DNA of 23,265 nucleotides, from contig JAZBPA010000232.1 of NCBI GenBank assembly GCA_036351435.1, forward strand, positions 1-23,265. Direction: 5' to 3'. This DNA is from JAAUQA01 sp036351435 (GTDB taxonomy: Bacteria; Pseudomonadota; Gammaproteobacteria; Competibacterales; Competibacteraceae). The notes beneath the pieces are model-generated. The model was not told the DNA's origin. It was given only the letters and a program-made list of their open reading frames with translations, and ran no database searches. This document shows, piece by piece, positions 1-7,002 of the stretch. The stretch's first letter is position 1, and every line of letters starts with the position of its first letter. A program made the translations under genes and the position numbers.

Positions 1-810
1 GAGGAAACTGCCCTCACCGTTCCAGCGCACGTTGGAGCCGTCGATACCGCGAATCGCCAAATTCATGCGGCATAGGCGGTAGGTGGTCTGGTTGGACTCC
101 TGGCCATAGATGGAAATGTCGTCGATGCGCCCCTGGTGGGCCTCGACCAGCTTCTCCGCCTGCACGAACATGCCACCGGAACCGCAGCAGGGGTCATAGA
201 CGCGCCCCTTGTAGGGTTCCAGCATGTTGACCAGCAGCTTGACGATGCTGGCGGGGGTATAGAACTGGCCACCCTTCTTGCCCTCGGCGGCGGCGAACTC
301 GCCAAGAAAGTATTCGTAGACCCGGCCCAGCACGTCCTGCGCCTGCGCCTTGGCGTCACCCAGGCCGATGGTGGCGATCAGGTCGATCAGCGCACCCAGG
401 CTCGCCTTGTCCAGGTTTTGGCGGGCGTACTGCTTGGGCAGTACCCCCTTGAGGGTGGAGTTCTCCTTCTCGATGGCCTCCATCGCCTCGTCCACGTCCT
501 TGCCGATCTCCGGCAGCTTGGCGCGGGCCTGGAGATAGGACCAGCGGGCGTTGGCAGGGACGAAAAAGACATTCTCCGCCCGGTACTCGTCGGCATCCTC
601 CGGATCGGCCCCTTCGTATTCTCCCTCCCCAGCGGCCAGTTTGGCGTGCAGCTCCTCGAAGGCATCGGAGATGTATTTGAGGAAGATCAGCCCGAGCACA
701 ATGTGCTTGTACTCGGCGGCGTCCATGTTCTTGCGCAGCTTGTCGGCGCTCTTCCAGAGGGTCTTTTCCAGGGGTTCCTGTTCTTTGGTCTTTTTGGCGG
801 TTCTGGCCAT
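1..810 (-). CDS. hsdM: Type I restriction-modification DNA methylase subunit HsdM, N-terminal part (cut by window edge)
   Basis: Reading the minus strand from an ATG at 810 gives 270 codons with no stop before the window edge, so the C-terminus is missing. HsdM uses S-adenosylmethionine to methylate adenine and, with HsdS and HsdR, forms the modification/restriction complex. Seen here: the helical N-terminal HsdM domain (about residues 10-150, including WKSADKLRKNMDAAEYK), then FYTP at 183-186 and the AdoMet-binding motif I, DPCCGSGGM, at 206-214. The catalytic NPPF/NPPY motif of this family lies further on and is off the window. An AAGGAA ribosome site lies about 11 nt before the ATG. No hsdS or hsdR is visible; they would lie to the left. 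The DNA is visibly more GC-rich than the neighbouring oxygenase gene (39 of 60 bases at 301-360), which fits acquisition by transfer but does not prove it. Confidence 0.93.
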   Translation of the reverse strand, partial: MARTAKKTKEQEPLEKTLWKSADKLRKNMDAAEYKHIVLGLIFLKYISDAFEELHAKLAAGEGEYEGADPEDADEYRAENVFFVPANARWSYLQARAKLPEIGKDVDEAMEAIEKENSTLKGVLPKQYARQNLDKASLGALIDLIATIGLGDAKAQAQDVLGRVYEYFLGEFAAAEGKKGGQFYTPASIVKLLVNMLEPYKGRVYDPCCGSGGMFVQAEKLVEAHQGRIDDISIYGQESNQTTYRLCRMNLAIRGIDGSNVRWNGEGSFL

Positions 811-1113
811 AAGTTATCGGTTCCTTGCTGTTTGCCAGTTAGCGAGCGGCGGTTTTCTCTTCCAGCACATGTACCACAAATATACTAACCGGATTACTCC
901 CAACAAGGAACGTAAGCATGGCAAGCCAATATCAGCATCGCCAGTGCTTCCGCCGAGCGCCAAACACACTGTTGGTCCGGTACTTCTAGATCAGCGATGC
1001 GATCATCACCAAGATTCGCCTAACAACACGCGCTCCAGCATTCTATGCCGGCCATAGTGAGTTGTACTAAAATGAGGCATTTCTTGGGCATTTGTCGGTA
1101 GGGAGGAGAAAAG
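811..1113. other. Divergent intergenic region between hsdM and the oxygenase gene
   Basis: This stretch of about 300 bases separates two divergent genes. I see the candidate hsdM promoter near 879-906 and a strong GGGAGGAG ribosome site at 1101-1108 for the downstream gene. The frames open here on the plus strand are continuations of the shadow of hsdM and show no recognisable protein family. No RNA gene or repeat was found. Confidence 0.5.
879..906 (-). promoter_or_regulatory. Possible sigma-70 promoter for hsdM
   Basis: On the minus strand a TTGTTG box (906-901) is followed after 16 nt by TATATT (884-879), which matches the -10 consensus at five of six positions. The -35 box matches at only three. 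It lies about 70 nt before the hsdM ATG. This is inferred from base matching only. Confidence 0.25.
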
Positions 1114-3486
1114 GTGGAAGCAATTATATCGGCGCTTGAGACGATCAGGCCGCAAGGGGATTTCTGTGTGCGTTTAAGCGTGCCGGTCGACGATCTGGAG
1201 ATTCGGATCGGCGACGCGGAGCCGCTGGCGTTTCCGCTGACACATGACGTGGCGCGCGCTTTGATCTCGCAAGCACAGCCGGCAAAATTTGGCTGGAGGG
1301 ATCAAACCCTTCAGGACAGCAAGGTGCGCGACACTTGGGAGATACCCAGGAGCCGCGTAAAAATCGATAAGCGCCGCTGGAATAAAACCTTGCACCCGTT
1401 ATTGACGCAGATCAAGGCCGGTCTGGGGCTGGGCGAAGACGCTAAACTGAACGCATCGTTGCATAACCTGCTGATCTATGAAAAAGGGCAGTTCTTCCAG
1501 CCCCACCAGGACTCTGAAAAAGAGGATGGCATGGTGGCCACCTTGGTGGTGGTGCTGCCCTGTGCGCATACCGGCGGTGGCTTAGTGATCGATCATTGTG
1601 GGGTAAAAAAGCGTGTACACACCAGCCGGGCGGCAAGTGATCAATTAACCTGCGTGGCTTTTTACGCCGACTGCCATCATGAAGTTAAGCCATTGACTTC
1701 GGGTTATCGGGTGGTTTTGACCTATAACCTGCTACTCGAAGGGACTAACAGGGAGATGGCGATACCTGTCAATGATGCTGTAGCAGCACCATTGACTCGA
1801 GCATTACGCGACTATTTCGACCGGCGCGCCAGTGTAGCGTCGGCCCAGGCTCCGGACTTTGGCCGTGCGCCAACACCTCCTAAGTGGGTTTATCTGCTGG
1901 ATCATCAATACACTGAGAAGAGCTTGAGTTGGCGACACTTAAAAAATGGTGATCGGCTCAAAGCGGACGCCATAGCACAGGCCGCCGCCCAATTGGGTCT
2001 GGAACGCTATATCGCCCTGGCCGATATTCAGGAAATCTGGGACTGTGAAGCCGATTACGACGATTATTTTTATCGTTCCCGTAGTCGCTCCCGCCGTCGC
2101 TCTCGCTATTATGATTACGATGATGAAGATGACTCGTCTGGTGGTGAGCAAGACTATCAACTGATTGATTTGATTGATAACAGTATAAGTTTGCGGCATT
2201 GGCTGTCCGGCAGCCAGCAATCAGCCGACTTTGCCGGGCTGAGAATCAGCGACGACGAAGTGTGCTGGACCAAAGCCAGCGATCAATTCGATCCCTTCAG
2301 TTCTCAATATGAAGGTTGGATGGGAAATTATGGCAACACACTGGAGCGTTGGTACCATCGTGCGGCTATTGTGCTTTGGCGCAAGGAAGATCGCTATGCC
2401 ATGTTGTGTGAAGTCGACCCCCGACAATTGGTCAAAGATCTGAATAGGCTGGCTAAGGAGCCTTCGACGCGAGTCGAGGCCCAGCAAACCATTACCAGCG
2501 TCATGCCCTACTGGTCTTGGTCTGTCACCAGAAATCGCGAAGTGGACAATCTCTGGGCACAGGCGGTATTCGGTTTAGCGCTACAAATCGACCAGTCAGA
2601 GATAGCGCAAGCTCTGGTCAGCCCATTTGGTTTGGAGGTACTAAACGACAACACGGCAAAAGCTTTCACAGCACTTGAAAAGCATTATGGGACGCCCTGG
2701 AGTATTGGTGTCCTCGAACAGTGGTCACAATGCAATACGGGTTACCGGCGACATCAGCTTATCGACGGTTTTTATCCTTTGATCGACGCGCTTTGTCAAA
2801 TGAGTCAGGCAGATAGCGACGGGCGTCATGTGCATGGCAACAGTGTGATCGATTGGCTTATCAATCATCAGTTTAACACCCTGGTGGCCAATCATGCCGA
2901 TCAGCAAAAGCTTGATACTCTAATGCGTCTGACCGAAAAGTCTACCAGCCGGGTTGAGAGCGCCGGTGAATTGCTTAATGCTTGTGTGATGGCCGGTAAT
3001 GCTGCGATGCATACTCGGGTGGTCGGCTATCTGGTGGATAATGAAGCGCTCTATGATCCCGTGGATCTGGCCGAATTGGTGTTGCGGCTGAAAAAGGTCG
3101 ATGGTGAGGCACAAGCATGGGGCCATCCGAAGCTACGCCGGTATGTGGTTGATCAATTAACCGACGAATTCAGCAAACCAGTACGGAAAACGGATGATTG
3201 GGCCATCACCCAAACGGTGAGTTGCACTTGTGCAGATTGCAAGACATTGAATGCCTATCTCCAGGCATCCTCCGAACGGCAAAAAGTATGGCCCTTGGCG
3301 CAGGGGCGGAGGGCGCATATCCATAGGGCGATTGACGGTCTCGGGGTGCCGGTGACGCATCAGACGCGAAGAGAAGGGAGGCCGTATCAACTGGTGCTGA
3401 GCAAGACAGATGACTTGTTCAAACGCGAAGCGGTGCGTCGCAAGCGGGTGGAGCAGGCGCTGGGTAAGTTGCAGGATGTTGCCTGA
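1114..3486 (+). CDS. Large 2-oxoglutarate/Fe(II)-dependent oxygenase, prolyl-4-hydroxylase-like N-terminal domain, uncharacterised C-terminal part
   Basis: The GTG start at 1114 is chosen for the GGGAGGAG site 5 nt upstream; the product is 790 residues. Residues about 110-205 form a double-stranded beta-helix oxygenase domain: the iron ligands are H131 and D133 (PHQDSE) and H189 (CHHEV), and R199 (SGYRVVL) is placed to bind 2-oxoglutarate. Such enzymes couple decarboxylation of 2-oxoglutarate to hydroxylation of a substrate; the substrate here cannot be told. The remaining 580 residues match no domain I can name. They include a low-complexity segment near 311-345, Ser/Arg-rich then Tyr/Asp-rich, and a CxCxxC cluster (C704, C706, C709) near the end that could bind metal. 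From memory, fungal proteins of similar size share the N-terminal motif spacing and the C-terminal cysteine cluster. No signal peptide, so probably cytoplasmic. It stands between a restriction gene and a cell-wall gene, with no operon partner. Confidence 0.8.
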   Translation: MEAIISALETIRPQGDFCVRLSVPVDDLEIRIGDAEPLAFPLTHDVARALISQAQPAKFGWRDQTLQDSKVRDTWEIPRSRVKIDKRRWNKTLHPLLTQIKAGLGLGEDAKLNASLHNLLIYEKGQFFQPHQDSEKEDGMVATLVVVLPCAHTGGGLVIDHCGVKKRVHTSRAASDQLTCVAFYADCHHEVKPLTSGYRVVLTYNLLLEGTNREMAIPVNDAVAAPLTRALRDYFDRRASVASAQAPDFGRAPTPPKWVYLLDHQYTEKSLSWRHLKNGDRLKADAIAQAAAQLGLERYIALADIQEIWDCEADYDDYFYRSRSRSRRRSRYYDYDDEDDSSGGEQDYQLIDLIDNSISLRHWLSGSQQSADFAGLRISDDEVCWTKASDQFDPFSSQYEGWMGNYGNTLERWYHRAAIVLWRKEDRYAMLCEVDPRQLVKDLNRLAKEPSTRVEAQQTITSVMPYWSWSVTRNREVDNLWAQAVFGLALQIDQSEIAQALVSPFGLEVLNDNTAKAFTALEKHYGTPWSIGVLEQWSQCNTGYRRHQLIDGFYPLIDALCQMSQADSDGRHVHGNSVIDWLINHQFNTLVANHADQQKLDTLMRLTEKSTSRVESAGELLNACVMAGNAAMHTRVVGYLVDNEALYDPVDLAELVLRLKKVDGEAQAWGHPKLRRYVVDQLTDEFSKPVRKTDDWAITQTVSCTCADCKTLNAYLQASSERQKVWPLAQGRRAHIHRAIDGLGVPVTHQTRREGRPYQLVLSKTDDLFKREAVRRKRVEQALGKLQDVA

Positions 3487-3488
3487 AT

Positions 3489-5600
3489 CTAAATGCCGTC
3501 CGCTGGATTGATCCAAATTTCCACACTACTGACTCGGCCAACGTTATCCATCACTGTGATCCGTGCTAATCCTTCGCCATCCGGCCGCCAGGATGTGCTG
3601 CGGCGTAGTGGTGAGGAATGGAGCGGTTTACCGTTGACCAGCCAACGCAAGGGCCGACGGCCACCGCTAGCGACCAGGGGCAAGTCATCTAGCCGACCGG
3701 CACGGGATTTCAATTCGACTTGCGAGCCCGCAACTGGAAAATCGATCTTGAGTGGCGTGCTCTGCTGAGATGTCGAACGTGCCCGAAAATAACGCAAGCG
3801 CGCAGGTAATTCACTATGACTAGCCAACAACACGCCTTCAGGAAGCCCAGAAGGTGTCTGCACGCCGGAATCAGGCAACAATTCGAAAATTCGAAACAAC
3901 AGCGGTGCGGCTGCGTTGCGGCCAAAGTAACCGGGATTCGGCGACCCGTCTGGCCGTCCAACCCAAACGCCCACTGTGTAACTCTGGTCGAATCCCAGTG
4001 CCCAGGCATCGCGAAATCCGTAGGATGTCCCCGTCTTATGGGCAATGCGACGCGGACGGTTGAGATTATCTGACGGTATTGCGTTAGCTGGTGGCGGTGC
4101 GTCTCGCAAAATACGGGTGAGATACCAACTGGCTGCTGGACTCAGCAAGCTTTTCGAAGGGCCAACTTTATCAGTTGCGCTGAATCGCAAACGCGCAGCT
4201 TCACCGTGGTTGGCGATAGCCAGATACATCGATACCAATCCCTCCAGCGTTACGCCCACCCCGCCCAGTACCATCGGTAATCCCGGTTTGGCTTGGTTAT
4301 CGTGCCAGTGTAGCTGAATATCGTTGCGGCGCAGGCGTGCAGCAACCCGACCTGGCCCCAAACGCTCCAACACCGCTATGGCAGGAATATTCAGTGACTG
4401 CTGTAACGCCTCACGCACGCTAAGGGTTCCGTGATACACGTTGCGGAAATTGCTCGGAGTGTAATCGCCGAAGCGAGTCGGCACATCGTCGATCAGGGTC
4501 TCGGGGTGAATGATCAGTTCCTCGAAACCCATGCCGTAAACCAACGGTTTCAGGGTGGAACCGGGTGACCGAATCGCCTGCACCATGTCGATCTGGCCGG
4601 CCCGTGGCGTCGCGAAAAAATCCACCGAGCCCAGGTAGGCGATGACTTGGCGAGTGCGATTCTCCGCAATCAAAATGGCCAAACTGCTGTAAGGCGGTAA
4701 CGGGTGTTGAAGGGCCAGTGTTTCCAGGGTCCGCTGTAAAGGGCCGTCGATAAACGTGTTATGCAGCCGCTGGGCGGGTCGGGCCTTGTGTAATCGACGT
4801 GCCAGGTGCGGCGCGTGAAACGGCAACGACCGCCGGTGGTGGGGCAGCGATTCTTGTTGCGCTTCGGTAATTTGTTGCGGAGTTAGAATCTCTAATCGGC
4901 CCATGCGTTTTAGCACCTTATCACGTGCTAAGCGTGCTCGCGCCGGGAAACGATCCGGACGTAACCGCGACGGTGCCTGAGGTAAACTCACCAACAATGC
5001 GGCTTCGGCTGGAGTCAGGCGCAATGGCTCCTTGCCAAGATAGGCCAGGGATGCCGACCTTAACCCTTCCAGATTGCCCCCATAAGGTGCCAGCGCCAAA
5101 TACCAGCTCAGCAGGGTGTCCTTGTCAAAATGCCATTCCAGCTGTAGTGCGCGCAGCATTTCCCGCATCTTACCGACGATTGTGCGAGGGTGTGGTTCCA
5201 GAAGCCGGGCGACTTGCATCGTTAGTGTCGAAGCGCCGGACACGATCCGACCATAGCGAATCCATTGCCCTATTGCACGGAGAACGGCTAAAGGATCTAC
5301 CCCCGGATGCCAAGCAAAGCGCTGGTCTTCATAGGCGGTGAGCATGGTCAGATATAAAGGATCAACAGCGGTAGGTCGCAATGGCAAACGCCAACTGTCA
5401 TCGTTCGTGGTAAAACCGCGCAGCAACTGTCCCTGAGCATCTAACACTAGGCTGGAATAGTGTTGTGCACGACTTAGTTCAGGAGGGAATAACCGGTCTA
5501 ATCCGATTGCTAAGCCACAAAGTAAAGTCAGACCAGTCAGAACGTATCTGCTGCGGCGATAACGCGTCGACCACCATGCTAAACGCGAGTTGTCGTACAC
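3489..5600 (-). CDS. pbpC: Penicillin-binding protein 1C (bifunctional glycosyltransferase/transpeptidase)
   Basis: A 703-residue inner-membrane enzyme that polymerises and can cross-link peptidoglycan. Seen: a short cytoplasmic N-terminus and one membrane segment (about 20-34); a GT51 glycosyltransferase domain with EDQRFAWHPG at 91-100 and GASTLTMQVARLL at 122-134; a transpeptidase domain with SxxK (S348, K351), SLN (402-404) and KTG (522-524); and a C-terminal beta domain (about 617-700) typical of PbpC (BiPBP_C). E. coli PbpC is somewhat longer (770 residues), but all catalytic motifs are present. The start is a GTG at 5600, 7 nt after the hemA stop, with only a weak ribosome site, which suggests translation coupled to hemA. 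The alpha-2-macroglobulin-like partner gene often next to pbpC (yfhM in E. coli) is not here. The stop lies 2 nt from the stop of the convergent oxygenase gene. Confidence 0.93.
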   Translation of the reverse strand: MYDNSRLAWWSTRYRRSRYVLTGLTLLCGLAIGLDRLFPPELSRAQHYSSLVLDAQGQLLRGFTTNDDSWRLPLRPTAVDPLYLTMLTAYEDQRFAWHPGVDPLAVLRAIGQWIRYGRIVSGASTLTMQVARLLEPHPRTIVGKMREMLRALQLEWHFDKDTLLSWYLALAPYGGNLEGLRSASLAYLGKEPLRLTPAEAALLVSLPQAPSRLRPDRFPARARLARDKVLKRMGRLEILTPQQITEAQQESLPHHRRSLPFHAPHLARRLHKARPAQRLHNTFIDGPLQRTLETLALQHPLPPYSSLAILIAENRTRQVIAYLGSVDFFATPRAGQIDMVQAIRSPGSTLKPLVYGMGFEELIIHPETLIDDVPTRFGDYTPSNFRNVYHGTLSVREALQQSLNIPAIAVLERLGPGRVAARLRRNDIQLHWHDNQAKPGLPMVLGGVGVTLEGLVSMYLAIANHGEAARLRFSATDKVGPSKSLLSPAASWYLTRILRDAPPPANAIPSDNLNRPRRIAHKTGTSYGFRDAWALGFDQSYTVGVWVGRPDGSPNPGYFGRNAAAPLLFRIFELLPDSGVQTPSGLPEGVLLASHSELPARLRYFRARSTSQQSTPLKIDFPVAGSQVELKSRAGRLDDLPLVASGGRRPLRWLVNGKPLHSSPLRRSTSWRPDGEGLARITVMDNVGRVSSVEIWINPADGI

Positions 5601-5607
5601 GACGTGC

Positions 5608-6864
5608 TCAGTTGTCTTTTAACCGGTACAGACTCTTGATCATGGCTATCAAGTCGCCGCGTCCCTGCGCGGTAGCCTCCCGCAATCCCACGCTGGGATC
5701 GTGGATCAGTTTATTGGTTAACGTATTGGCTAAGAAGCTTAATACCTCTTCCGGCGCTTTACCTTGTTGCAGCTGCCGCAGTGCGCGGGCATGGACCTCA
5801 TCACGCAACCCTTCAGCGCGTTGCCGTAGCGCGCGGATATTGGCAGCACCGTCTTGCGCACGCATCCAGGCCATAAAATGATTGACTTGCACATCGACGA
5901 TTTCTTCGGCCTGTTGGGCGGCAGCGCGACGGGATTGCAGATTCTCGGCAATGATGTCCTGTAGATCGTCCACCGTATACAGATACACATCGTCCAAACG
6001 GCTGAGTAGCGGATCCAGGTCGCGCGGCACGGCAAGATCAATCATTAATACTGGACGCCGTTTGCGGGTTTTCAGGGAACTTTTGACCTCAGCTTGGGAC
6101 AAGATGAGGGTGGGGCTAGCGGTTGAGGAGATGACAATGTCGGCTTCGGCCAGATGGGTTGAAATCTCCTCAAGGCTGATGGCATACCCGCCGAACAGCG
6201 CAGCAAGCTCATGAGCGTGTTCCAGGGTGCGATTGGCGACGATGAGTCGACCGATATTGTTTTCGCGCAGATGACGTGCCACCAGCTCAATGGTGTCGCC
6301 AGCGCCAATTAATAGAGCGGTTTGCCGAGATAAATCAGCATAAATCTGCTTGGTTAGGCTGACCGCTGCGAAAGCAACCGACACCGGGCTTGCCCCAATG
6401 CTGGTATCGGTACGCACCTGTTTGGCAACGGCAAACGTGTGTTGGAACAGTCGATTCAAAAGCGTGCCTAAGGTACCAGCACTATCGGCGGTGCGATAGG
6501 CCGCTTTGATTTGTCCCAATATTTGTGGCTCGCCCAGGATCATGGAGTCCAATCCCGATGCCACTCGTAACATGTGGCGCACAGCACCGCCATCAGGGTG
6601 TTGGTAAATGTAGGGCTTTAATTCAGTGGATCTCAGGGCATGATAATCACCCAACCACCGAACAATCGGGTTCGTGTCGGGTTGATCAAGACCGCAGTAG
6701 AGTTCCGTGCGATTGCAAGTGGACAGAATAGCGGCCTCTCGGGCACCGCCGCAGGCAATCAACTCGTGTAAAGCTGGCACTAAGCGCTCAGCCGAGAAAG
6801 CCACTCGTTCGCGAATGGTTACTGGCGCTGTCTTGTGATTGATGCCTAAAGCCAACAGGGGCAT
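5608..6864 (-). CDS. hemA: Glutamyl-tRNA reductase
   Basis: Reduces glutamyl-tRNA(Glu) with NADPH to glutamate-1-semialdehyde, the first committed step of C5-pathway tetrapyrrole (heme) synthesis in the cytoplasm. The 418-residue length equals the E. coli enzyme. Seen: the N-terminal GINHKTAPV motif, catalytic C50 in STCNRTE, H97 in the VRHMLRVASGLDSMILGEPQILGQ segment, a Rossmann NADPH domain beginning near 184 (LLIGAGDTIEL), and a helical C-terminal dimerisation domain. The ATG at 6864 has an AAGG ribosome site at 6872-6869. In Pseudomonas and E. coli, hemA is followed by prfA; here pbpC follows instead, 7 nt away. Divergent from the TPR gene, with which it shares a 138-nt intergenic region holding a 14-bp palindrome. 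Confidence 0.97.
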   Translation of the reverse strand: MPLLALGINHKTAPVTIRERVAFSAERLVPALHELIACGGAREAAILSTCNRTELYCGLDQPDTNPIVRWLGDYHALRSTELKPYIYQHPDGGAVRHMLRVASGLDSMILGEPQILGQIKAAYRTADSAGTLGTLLNRLFQHTFAVAKQVRTDTSIGASPVSVAFAAVSLTKQIYADLSRQTALLIGAGDTIELVARHLRENNIGRLIVANRTLEHAHELAALFGGYAISLEEISTHLAEADIVISSTASPTLILSQAEVKSSLKTRKRRPVLMIDLAVPRDLDPLLSRLDDVYLYTVDDLQDIIAENLQSRRAAAQQAEEIVDVQVNHFMAWMRAQDGAANIRALRQRAEGLRDEVHARALRQLQQGKAPEEVLSFLANTLTNKLIHDPSVGLREATAQGRGDLIAMIKSLYRLKDN

Positions 6865-6873
6865 GATACCTTA

Positions 6874-6887
6874 TTTAACCGGTTAAA
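6874..6887. promoter_or_regulatory. 14-bp perfect palindrome in the hemA upstream region
   Basis: TTTAACCGGTTAAA is a perfect inverted repeat with no spacer, 10 nt upstream of the hemA start codon and just outside its ribosome site. A symmetric site here could be an operator for a dimeric regulator of hemA. In RNA it could form only a poor hairpin because there is no loop. The regulator is unknown; function is inference. Confidence 0.35.
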
Positions 6888-7002
6888 GAGGTCATGAAAT
6901 TTTGCGGCATGGTCGCCGGGATTACAAGTTAAGTAGTTGCAGGAAAAAGTTAAATTTTGTTACCGAACAATTAGTTCTAATAGCCAAGGGCAAAAGATTT
7001 TT

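Noticed and set aside
136..888. 250-codon plus-strand frame at the left edge
   Set aside because: It lies opposite the well-supported hsdM gene in GC-rich DNA and shows no recognisable family; it is the antisense shadow.
551..1057. 168-codon plus-strand frame
   Set aside because: Mostly antisense to hsdM; the part beyond it has no ribosome site and no protein-like pattern.
6937..7002. 22-residue N-terminal extension of the TPR protein from a TTG
   Set aside because: It would place a polar stretch before the signal peptide; ATG 7003 fits better.
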